A stretch of 64,000 nucleotides of DNA from Herpetosiphon aurantiacus DSM 785. GTDB lineage: Bacteria > Chloroflexota > Chloroflexia > Chloroflexales > Herpetosiphonaceae. The position numbers and the translations under genes were made by a program. Below the pieces are notes generated by a model. The model saw nothing but the letters and a program-made list of their open reading frames with translations. It made no database searches and was not told where the DNA came from. The DNA is taken from positions 186,001-250,000 of the forward strand of contig CP000876.1 in assembly GCA_000018565.1 (NCBI GenBank), read 5' to 3'. The first letter of the stretch is position 1; every line of letters starts with the position of its first letter. Below, piece after piece: positions 6,695 through 14,900 of the stretch.

Positions 6695-7417
6695 GGGGGT
6701 TTTTGCTTAACGCCTCAAAAAGGTAAATTATAGGGATTCAGACTGATTTAAGTAGCGATAGATTGTTGCTTTGGAAAGTCGATACTCCTTCATCAAGATC
6801 CGAATCGTGATGCCATCGCGCCGCCGTGCCTGTAATTCTGCAATCTGTTCCGGGAGAAGGGTCTTACGTCTCCCAAAGGCGACTCCCCAGCCGTATTCCA
6901 TCCATCTGTCGCTCTGCCCGCAACTCGGTTTCAAACTGCGCAATGGCTCCCAACATATGGAAGACGAGCCGCCCTGTGGCATCATGCGTATTAATCTGTT
7001 GATCTAAGACATGGAGATCGACCTGTTTTCGCGTAAGCTCAGCCGCAATTTGGCAGAGGTGATACGTGGAACGGGCTAAACGATCAAGACGCGTGACAAC
7101 CAGCGTATCGCCTTCACGAAGATATTCGAGACAGGCCGCTAGTTGCGGACGCTTTGCCGTTGTGCCGCTCTGCGTTTCTTGATAGATCTTGTCACACGCT
7201 GCCAGTTTGGCAATCTGGGTACCCAGACTTTGGCCAACAGAACTAACGCGAGCATAGCCGATGCGTGCCATCGAGTCCTCCTAGTTGGCGCAGAACCTCA
7301 AAGATGTTATGATACGGCCATTCTGAGACATATTGTGCAACCCTCAATGAGCCTTGGTTCAGAAGGTGTACGTTTTGAGACACCTTTACCTTTTTGAGGC
7401 GTTAAGCAAAAACCCCC
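6695..7417. mobile_element. Tn3-like mini-transposon with 33-bp terminal inverted repeats
   Basis: The sequence at 6695-6727, beginning GGGGGTTTTTGCTTAACGCC, recurs as a perfect inverted copy at 7385-7417, giving 33-bp identical ends. Both ends are flanked by TTTTT (6690-6694 and 7418-7422), consistent with a 5-bp target duplication, although the homopolymer makes this less decisive. Ends beginning GGGG, length over 30 bp and 5-bp duplications are typical of the Tn3 family. The only cargo is a frameshifted serine recombinase; no large TnpA is present, so mobility would require an enzyme supplied elsewhere. Total length is 723 bp. Confidence 0.8.
6728..7271 (-). pseudogene. Serine recombinase (resolvase/invertase), frameshifted
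   Basis: Read from 7271, the product starts 'MARIGYARVSSVGQSLGTQI' with the nucleophilic Ser in the R-V-S-S motif, and contains 'DTLVVTRLDRLARS' and 'GAIAQFETELRAERQMDGI', the standard resolvase catalytic domain. Near 6895-6905 the frame breaks: the original frame ends at 6864, while the neighbouring frame continues 'VAFGRRKTLLPEQIAELQAR' and the helix-turn-helix 'RILMKEYRLSKATIYRYL', stopping at 6728. A single-base indel therefore separates catalytic and DNA-binding domains. Upstream, between 7271 and the right end, TGAGACA occurs twice (about 7325 and 7376); its complement TGTCTCA fits half-site sequences of a res region. The gene lies wholly within the 723-bp inverted-repeat element. Confidence 0.85.
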
Positions 7418-7483
7418 TTTTTTTAGGCGTAGAGTACTGATTTTTTATTTTAAATCAGCCCCCTAGAATTAAGAGAAATTCCC

Positions 7484-9073
7484 CTATTCCCGTCCAGCCC
7501 ATGGCAGATATGCACGATGGGGATTCGGCACAAGCATAGTCGTCGTGTAGACATAGGCTGCACCGGAATCTGAAGCCTCCTCATTAGAAGGAGGATTCAC
7601 CCCAACCGTACTACTATCTTCCTGATATGCACCGATCACGATTGTCCCTTGATATAGCGCACCACGAATGCCAAATGTATCATTCAGTCCGGTATTCGAT
7701 GCTTTTAAGTAGGATTGTTGTGTCCATCTATGATTGGTTCGTAGAAAAAGATAGGCGGCTCCGGCTCCGGGTGCATCATTATTTGGGATACTGTCGATGC
7801 CACTACTACTGCTTGCTTCCAAGTACGCTCCAATCAGCAGTAAATCGCCATGGACGGCGACACTGGCTCCAAAACGGTCTCCTGCATCGATGTTTGACGC
7901 TTTAAGATAGGCTTGCGGATACCATGTATCCATGATTCGGACAAAGACATAGGCTGCACCCGCATCGGGTGCTTGCTCATTTGGGTCGCTCTGCCCACCC
8001 GCTGTACTGCTATCTTCCAGATACGCCCCTACCACAATCGTGCTGCTCTCAAGCGCAACACTAATGCCGAAGCGATCAGTTTCCCCTGGATTTGATGCCT
8101 TGAGATAGGCCTGCTGCACCCAATGACCATTGACCCGTTCAAAGACATAGGCTGCACCCGCATCAGGTGCTGCTTCATTGGGCGGATTGTTGACACCGCG
8201 GGTATTACTATCCTCAAGATAGGCACCTACAACGAGGGTTGTGGCATAAAGGGCAACGCTTCGTCCGAACATGTCATCCGCACCCGTATTCGATGCTTTA
8301 AAGTAGGCTTGTTGCGTCCAAAGCTCATTCGTCCGAACAAAGACATAGGCTGCGCCTGCGTTTAATGCCTCCTCATTGGGCGTACTATTGACCCCGGTCG
8401 TACTGCTATCTTCATTGATCGCACTGACAACGATACTATCCTGGCTAACACTTACGGCTGTCCCGAACGCATCATCCGCATCCGTATTCGATGCCTTGAG
8501 GTAGGCTTGTTGCGTCCAAAGCCCATTCGTCCGAACAAAGACATAGGCTGCGCCTGCGTTTAATGCCTCCTCATTGGGCATACTATTGACCCCGGTCGTA
8601 CTACTATCTTCCTTAAAGGCACCAATAACAATGGTATCCTGATCAATGGCGACACTTTCTCCAAACGCATCACCGGGACTCGTATTGGAGGGTTTGAGAT
8701 AGGCTTGTTGTGTCCAAAGCCCATTCGTCCGAACAAAGACATAGGCTGCCCCCGATTCCGATGCCTCCTCATTGGGTGTACTATTGACCCCGGTTGTACT
8801 ACTATCTTCTTGCGGGGCCGTTATGACGACGGTATCATCGTCTACAGCAACACGAGATCCAAAAAAATCTTGTGGGCCGGTATTGGATGCCTTAAAAAAT
8901 GCTTGCTGAGTTGGGGGAAAGAACGATGTGAGGATCTGCCAATCATGGGTGGTAAGACCATGCGGTATCGCAGCAGTATGACGTGTTGGGGGCATCATCG
9001 TCAACAACCAGATACCAATAAAGACCACAACAAGGACCATGGGATTGCGTTTTTTGATGAAGTGGACGTGCAT
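7484..9073 (-). CDS. Secreted FG-GAP/integrin-alpha-like seven-repeat beta-propeller protein
   Basis: The ATG at 9073 follows AAAAGGGGAC and gives a 529-residue protein starting 'MHVHFIKKRNPMVLVVVFIG'. That is a basic N-region and hydrophobic core, consistent with a signal peptide or anchor. The body consists of seven repeats of about 66 residues, each beginning 'AYLKASN' and containing D-x-FG-x-x-V-A, a hydrophobic strand, 'EDSSTTGVNS', P-N-E and 'GAAYVFVRTNGLWTQQ'. This is the FG-GAP pattern of seven-bladed beta-propellers in extracellular adhesive or binding proteins. Repeats are very similar even at the DNA level. The protein ends 'RAYLPWAGRE', a C-terminal motif also seen in another secreted protein of this window. 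It is probably cell-surface or secreted; ligand unknown. Confidence 0.85.
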   Translation of the reverse strand: MHVHFIKKRNPMVLVVVFIGIWLLTMMPPTRHTAAIPHGLTTHDWQILTSFFPPTQQAFFKASNTGPQDFFGSRVAVDDDTVVITAPQEDSSTTGVNSTPNEEASESGAAYVFVRTNGLWTQQAYLKPSNTSPGDAFGESVAIDQDTIVIGAFKEDSSTTGVNSMPNEEALNAGAAYVFVRTNGLWTQQAYLKASNTDADDAFGTAVSVSQDSIVVSAINEDSSTTGVNSTPNEEALNAGAAYVFVRTNELWTQQAYFKASNTGADDMFGRSVALYATTLVVGAYLEDSNTRGVNNPPNEAAPDAGAAYVFERVNGHWVQQAYLKASNPGETDRFGISVALESSTIVVGAYLEDSSTAGGQSDPNEQAPDAGAAYVFVRIMDTWYPQAYLKASNIDAGDRFGASVAVHGDLLLIGAYLEASSSSGIDSIPNNDAPGAGAAYLFLRTNHRWTQQSYLKASNTGLNDTFGIRGALYQGTIVIGAYQEDSSTVGVNPPSNEEASDSGAAYVYTTTMLVPNPHRAYLPWAGRE

Positions 9074-9358
9074 AGAATGTCCCCTTTTGTATGCAATTGA
9101 CACAAGATTCATTGATTCGAATGGCCGAAGGGAGAGAGACCAAGCAGTATTCCATGGAATGAAGTGATAGGTCTTTCTACCTTACAGGATGGCCGATCAC
9201 CTGTCAATACCCTGTATGCAATACCCTCTGTGCGCCCATCGGTGAGACAGGGATAGGGTACTGATTCCGCGATTGCCACCGCGAATGGGATTCCAGCCCG
9301 CCCCTGGACGGCGATTGAGCTTGGCGCAGCCTGGTATGGCACGGCCTATCAGCCGACC

Positions 9359-10138
9359 TTGCGCCCGATTGTCGAGGGCGTGTTAAGTGTTGCCCGCAGC
9401 CACTTCCGCACCAAGCGGCTTGGCAGTCAAACCGTCTTTACCCCGCGTCCGGCATTGGACACGGGCGAGCCAAATGTGACCGCGCCACCCAAACCACAGC
9501 CGGATGATCGCTGGGATGTCGTGCCGATTGGCCAGATTGTCCTCGTGCTTGGCTCGGCTGCGCCACCCGACCGCGTGCAGCTGGGGTTGATCACGGGCGA
9601 GCCAACGGGCAGCACCGTGCCGCTGGTGGTTGAGGCGTGGAAAAGTCCGAGCCAGGTGCGTGATACGATTCACGGGGTTACACCCATGGCGCGGCTGGAG
9701 TGGGTGGGTTTGGAGCACAGCGAAATCCAAGCGCAGTTGAAAGCGCTACGGGCCACCGTCGATGCGATTCCGATTGATGTAATCAAGCTCTGGCAGGCCC
9801 AAAACGGCCAGCCTGCGCGGCTGGAAACACTGATGGCTGCGGCTCCAACCCTTGAGGAACAAGTAGCGACGGGCATTACGCTGATGCGGCGGGGCTTGCT
9901 CGTCTGGAAACGCGACGGCTCGCGCTGGATTCCGAAGCCGTTTGAGTCCTTGAATGACCAAGCCTTGATTACGCGCCACTTGGAGTTAATCACGCAGGTC
10001 GGGGCACAGGTCACCCATACCAAGGATGGCCGCACGGGCACACTCACGGGGCGGGGTGGCTGGTTGCAGGTCGAGGTGCGCTGGGATTCAGGGACGGTGG
10101 AGTTGGTCAAGGATGGATTGGTGCGGGGGGGTGAATGA
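9359..10138 (+). CDS. Hypothetical protein, possibly 5'-truncated
   Basis: The frame is open from 9257, but the stretch before 9359 lacks an ATG and shows no Shine-Dalgarno. The start is uncertain (TTG at 9359) and the gene may have lost its 5' end. The upstream open codons also read as plausible protein ('IPARPWTAIELGAAWYG'). Visible parts: a Pro-rich linker around residue 45, beta-rich 'DVVPIGQIVLVLGSA', a helical middle 'EIQAQLKALRATVDAIPIDV', and a C-terminal small beta module 'DGRTGTLTGRGGWLQVEVRW' reminiscent of KOW or SH3-like barrels. It was not recognised as a known family. It is GC-rich compared with the AT-rich gene that follows. Confidence 0.5.
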   Translation: MRPIVEGVLSVARSHFRTKRLGSQTVFTPRPALDTGEPNVTAPPKPQPDDRWDVVPIGQIVLVLGSAAPPDRVQLGLITGEPTGSTVPLVVEAWKSPSQVRDTIHGVTPMARLEWVGLEHSEIQAQLKALRATVDAIPIDVIKLWQAQNGQPARLETLMAAAPTLEEQVATGITLMRRGLLVWKRDGSRWIPKPFESLNDQALITRHLELITQVGAQVTHTKDGRTGTLTGRGGWLQVEVRWDSGTVELVKDGLVRGGE

Positions 10139-10293
10139 GTGGCATGTCGTGGCATGTCGTGGCTCATTAAAAGGATCATATATTTTGATAATATCGATGG
10201 GTATTCTGGGTAAACTCGTTTATATTAAACCAGCAAAACGTTGGAATCAACTATCATACAGTACAGTTTATAATATGATCAGATCTTAATTTT

Positions 10294-10311
10294 CACCCAA
10301 ATATTTGGGTG
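10294..10311. promoter_or_regulatory. 18-bp perfect palindrome before an AT-rich gene
   Basis: cacccaaatatttgggtg is self-complementary and ends 13 bp before the ATG at 10325, close to the Shine-Dalgarno (AGAGG). It could be an operator for autoregulation, or a transcript-end hairpin for the preceding gene; it lacks a T-tract. Confidence 0.45.
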
Positions 10312-10324
10312 AGCTAGAGGTAAT

Positions 10325-11050
10325 ATGACGAAAGATAGTCAAAACCCTAGAATTCAAAAAAGTAGAAATTACGATGGTATCTGCTTCAGAAAAAGGATTG
10401 ATGCCAGATATAAAATGTTTTTTGACCTTATAGGTTTAGAAACCATATATATTCATGATATCGACCGTAAAAATAAGCTCATTAAATGTCCTCCAGATTT
10501 CATACTATTAAATAGAAGTTTTATTAAAATTATAGGAAGATTTCCTAAGGAAAGAGAAATAATAAAGGCTAGATCGATTTTACTCCAATATCCATTAATA
10601 AATGAATTTCATTTTATTATTGGAAATAATCTAAATCCCAATAATACTTACTTAATAATAAATAAACATATAAATAGAATCATTACAACAGATATCCAAC
10701 GAATCTACCCTTACTTTCTAATATACAAGCCAATAAGGGATATTTATTTAGAATCAATTAAAAAAATAAATGGTGTCAAAATAATTTCCGATAGTTTATG
10801 TGATTACAATATGTACGAAGGAAATTTAACAATAGAAATAGAAGGAAATATTATTGTAGTTGATAATAATTTAATTATTGGTGATTTGATAAATATTGTC
10901 AATGGATTAAGTATAAATATATCTACATCATTAATAAAATTAAGATCTATAGTTGATATTTTCGGAACATCATCAATTGATAAACCAAGAAGAGCAGTCT
11001 TTCAACCACTCTTCTTGAAGGATATCTTGAAAATAAGAAATTTGGATTAG
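10325..11050 (+). CDS. PD-(D/E)XK nuclease-like protein, divergent
   Basis: This 241-residue, very AT-rich gene has the N-terminal pattern 'YDGICFRKRIDARYKMFFDL' then 'CPPDFILLN', about residues 16-62. A recurrent phage/plasmid nuclease family has Y-x-G-x-x-F-R-S-R-L-E-A-R-W-A-x-F-F-D followed by L-P-D-F and E-V-K-G. Here Glu is replaced by Asp in the R-I-D-A-R segment, P-D is kept, and the expected E-x-K is replaced by 'FIKIIG', so activity may be lost or changed. The C-terminal two-thirds are Ile/Asn-rich with beta-prone segments and are not recognised. A perfect palindrome lies just upstream and a small membrane-type frame begins 4 bp downstream. Base composition suggests horizontal acquisition. 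Family assignment is moderate. Confidence 0.55.
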   Translation: MTKDSQNPRIQKSRNYDGICFRKRIDARYKMFFDLIGLETIYIHDIDRKNKLIKCPPDFILLNRSFIKIIGRFPKEREIIKARSILLQYPLINEFHFIIGNNLNPNNTYLIINKHINRIITTDIQRIYPYFLIYKPIRDIYLESIKKINGVKIISDSLCDYNMYEGNLTIEIEGNIIVVDNNLIIGDLINIVNGLSINISTSLIKLRSIVDIFGTSSIDKPRRAVFQPLFLKDILKIRNLD

Positions 11051-11053
11051 TTA

Positions 11054-11269
11054 GTGATTATCTCGATCAGGGTTACGAGAATTCGCACAATATTAATCCA
11101 ATCACTCATTTGGATATCACGATTAACTAGTGTCTTTTTTGGACATTGGTTTTTATTACGTTTTTTAATAGTAGTCTTCTTTTTCATAATGATCCTTTCA
11201 ACTAATTTAGCTTCAAGACCATTATGGGAAACACTTTATACCCCCCCTACATACCATCCCACGCTATGA
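11054..11269 (+). CDS. Possible small membrane protein downstream of the nuclease-like gene
   Basis: A GTG-initiated frame of 71 codons begins 3 bp after the previous stop. It contains basic residues followed by a long hydrophobic stretch, 'WFLLRFLIVVFFFIMILSTN', which would form one or two membrane helices. No clear ribosome-binding site is seen apart from translational coupling to the preceding gene. It could be a partner of the nuclease-like protein or a chance frame in AT-rich DNA. Confidence 0.3.
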   Translation: MIISIRVTRIRTILIQSLIWISRLTSVFFGHWFLLRFLIVVFFFIMILSTNLASRPLWETLYTPPTYHPTL

Positions 11270-11696
11270 TTTGACTATGAGGAGGTCGCCCTGAGGTATA
11301 GACTTTAAGTGTTCCTAGCATGTTAGAGATAGCATACTAGGCATTTTAAGGATTGTCAATGGCACCGATAATGCGGTAGCCGTCTTGGATACTTGCCTAT
11401 GTTCTGGACGGAACCTAGTGCTTTGCACATCCATCACAACCCCACGATTTGTACTATTGAGCGCCACATCATTAAATACTAATGTCTATACAACCCCAAG
11501 ATTCGTGCTACCACACGCCACACCATTAAGATTATTTAATGGTAGGGCCATTTTTCGACGCATGGACATGCAATTTGCGCTCACCAACGCAGATTCCCCC
11601 AGTTTTCTATATCGAACATGCGTGCTGTCGTGGAAGTTTTCGGCTGTGAGATCGCTCTGTGATACCAAGGTATGGGCACGCTAAGCCATTGCCTTG
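11270..11696. other. Gene-free spacer with an imperfect 40-bp direct repeat
   Basis: No convincing gene was found. Two related stretches, starting cacaaccccacgatttgtac (about 11437) and tacaaccccaagattcgtgc (about 11491), each run to a 'cattaa' about 40 bp later and differ at several positions. They may be remnants of a duplicated repeat. Confidence 0.35.
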
Positions 11697-11830
11697 GTAA
11701 CACATACCGATCGTTCACCATGGCAGTATTGCCCAAGAATATGCCACTTTTCCATCATTATTAATGCGTTTTTATGCCATTGCAGTGGTATAAAAACGCT
11801 CTGCCAACACGAGTGATCGGTATGTGTTAC
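11697..11830. repeat. 134-bp palindromic, MITE-like element
   Basis: The ends gtaacacataccgatc (11697-11712) and its exact complement (11815-11830) form 16-bp terminal inverted repeats. Inside, gcgtttttat (11766-11775) and ataaaaacgc form a second hairpin whose loop is itself nearly palindromic. No coding capacity or clear target duplication is present. It could be a miniature transposable element or a structured RNA/recombination site. Confidence 0.5.
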
Positions 11831-11913
11831 CCACCTATTGACTTAGTGTGGTATGGGGCATCGGATAGAATACGTATCACTCAACACATCACGAACAAAC
11901 CGTCAGCAATCGC

Positions 11914-11942
11914 TTGCATCGTGACCATTGCTTTGCTAGGAT
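11914..11942 (+). promoter_or_regulatory. Sigma70-type promoter of the CHAT-NACHT gene
   Basis: TTGCAT (11914-11919), a 17-bp spacer and TAGGAT (11937-11942) lie 51 bp before the ATG at 11993. The same TAGGAT -10 with 17-bp spacing occurs before the RHS gene, the retron and the caspase operon. Confidence 0.65.
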
Positions 11943-11992
11943 AGGGAAACACCACCAACCACACAGCGCCAGCAGGCCGAGGGTTTGTCACG

Positions 11993-14900
11993 ATGAGCAG
12001 TGCGTTTGCATCCTTCCATCTCACCATTGCCGCCCCCCACGGGGATCGCTATCCTGTGACCGCCCGCACCCAGGCAGGCCATGAGGTCAGCGAAGATCTG
12101 CTGCTGCCGCTTGATGATCCGACCCTGACCGTCTACCAGATGGCGCTGGATTATCACACACCGATTGACGAGTCCGTCGTGATCGCGGTTGGCCAACTTC
12201 TGTACCAAACCCTGTTTCAAGGAACCATTGCCGAAGCCTTTGCCACGGCTCGCGCCCATGCTGACCAACAAAAGGTGGCGTTGCGTATCCATTTGGCCAT
12301 TGATACCGATACCCGCCTGAGCGCGGCTGCCGCTCTACCTTGGGAATTGATGGCCACCGCTGCGGGCCGTCCCCTCATGCTGGAACATGCCTTGGTACGA
12401 ACCTTTTCGTGGAATGATCCGATTCCTAATTTGGGCATTCCCCCTGGTGAGCCTATTCGCCTCGCCGTGACCTCGGCCTTGCCTGCGGAGTTGGCAAACC
12501 ACCCGATTGCGGCGGAAGCCGAAGTTGCCATCATCCATGCTGCCATCACGCACAGCGCACGACCAATCGATCTGATCGAAGTCCCCCATCTCACCCGCGA
12601 CCGCTTGACCGATCTGCTCACCAACCAGCGACCGCATATCGTGCATCATATCGGCCATGGCAGTATCCAACGCGGCATGGGCTACCTCGACATCGAACGC
12701 GCCGATCAATCGCGGGATCGGCTCTCGGCCCGCGAGTTCAGCACCATGCTCCATCAGTCGGGGGTGCAACTGGTCGTCTTGAATGCCTGCCACACCAGCA
12801 GTGCTGGGGAGAGCCTGCTCACGAGCTTTGCCCCGATTTTCATCACCGATCGCATTCCCGCCGTGATTGGCATGCAAGCCGCAATCCTGAATCGGACTGG
12901 CCACTGCTTTGCAAACGCCTTCTATGCCACTCTCGGACACAGTGGTTCAATTGATGCCAGCCTGATTGCGGCTCGCAAGGCGATTCATGCCGATGGCCAT
13001 GAGCATGGGGCATGGGGATTTATAACCCTGTATAGTCGGGTTACGCATGGTGGGTTATGGCAGACGCAGCATGCCGATCACACCAACTCCACCTCCCCAC
13101 CAACCGTGATTCAAAACACGATAGAGCCGATCCAAGCCCACGGTTCTAATATCTTGATCGGCAATCAGATTCAAGGCAATGTCTATCAACATGTTGATCT
13201 TCCTGAAGCGACATTAAAAGCGTCACTTGCGGCACTCGAACAGGAAAAAACACTGGCGAGGATTCGCCATGCAGCACAACAAATCGAGAGTGATCGCCTG
13301 CTCACCCTGCGCCTTCAAGGCTTCGTCGGTCGGGTCAACGAACTGGCGGCGATTCGCGAGCAGATTGCAGCAATGCGGCCTACAGGTGGCTATGTTTTGA
13401 TCAAAGCGGCAGCAGGCGAAGGCAAGAGCAGTAGTATTGCCAAGTTGATTCAAGAAGCGGGGATTGCACAGACTCCGCACCACTTTATTGCCCTGACCAC
13501 GGGCCGCGAATATCAATTGGGCTTGCTTCGGGCGGTGGTAGCACAGTTGATTCTCAAGCATGGACTGACGGTTTCGTACTTCCCCGAGGAAAGCTATCCG
13601 GCGATGAAGGGGGAATTTACGCGAATCCTCGACGAGCTTTCCAAGCAGGGCATTCAGGAAACGATCTATCTAGATGGCCTCGATCAACTCCAACCCGACA
13701 TTGACGGCTCGCGTGACTTGTCGTTTCTGCCGCCACAGCCGCCTCCTGGCATCGTGATGGTGCTTGGCTCACGGCCTGATGAGACCTTGAAGCCGCTCGA
13801 AATTCTGCATCGGGTGGACTACGACCTGCCACCACTGCGTGAAGATGATGCGCTCGCGTTGTGGCGATCGGTCCAGCCAGGTGTGTCGGATAGCCTCCTG
13901 CATAACCTCTATACCGCACTCAAGGGCAATGCGCTGTTTGTCCACTTGGCGGCGGATACAATGCAGGGTGCGTCCGTAGTCGATGCGACCAGTTTGATTA
14001 AACAGATTGAGCAGAATCCCAGCAATCTGTTTGGGATTACCTTGGAGCGGATTAAAGGTCGATCAATGTCTGACTGGCGGTCGATTTGGAAGCCGATGCT
14101 GGCACTGTTGCTCGTTGCTCAAGAACCATTGCGGCTGGATGTGCTGGGCGATCTGCTGGGGCACGACCACGACACGATGCAGGATGCCGTGTGGGTTTTT
14201 GGGGGATTAGTCAGTCAGGGCATTGATCAGCGGGTTGCCCTGCATCACTTGTTGTTTCGCGACTATTTGACGACATCGGTGTTTAATGATCGTGAGGTGA
14301 AACGCTGGCATCAACGACTAGCTGACTGGTGTGATAGCGATCTGGACGCGATTTGGGCTGATGATCGTGATCCCATTGAGCAGGCACGGCGGGTCTATGC
14401 GCGGCATCACTATATCATGCATTTATTCTTGGCGGAAAACTGGACAACACTCTGGAAGGTCTTGGATACGGGCGACTATGGTGAATACAAAACCCGCTTC
14501 GATCCGAGTACCCGACTCTATGCGCTGGATTTGGATCGCGGGCGAGAGAGTGCCATCAACGCGGGGCAATCGACTAAAGAAAATATCCAGAACCTGCCTC
14601 GGCTGTGGAAGTATAGTTTGTTGCGAACGAGTCTTAATAATAGGATGGATCAGAGTTCGGATGAATTGTTTGTTATTTTAGCAATGCTTGGGCGGTTAGA
14701 GGAATCTTTAGCCCGTATTGAATTAATATCTGATCCAATCAGACAAATCGGCTTATGGTCAATCGTCGTCCAATGGTGCGATCCTCATCAGCAAAAAATA
14801 CTTCTTTATCGAATGGAATCTCTTCTCCCAATGATTCCAGTACAAAGTAAACAAGAGGCGTTACAAAGCATCATACAGGTATGCATTTGGATTGGTGATC

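Noticed and set aside
11385-11684. A 99-codon plus-strand frame between the AT-rich orphan genes and the CHAT gene
   Set aside because: Built from an imperfect 40-bp direct repeat, no ribosome-binding site and no homology.
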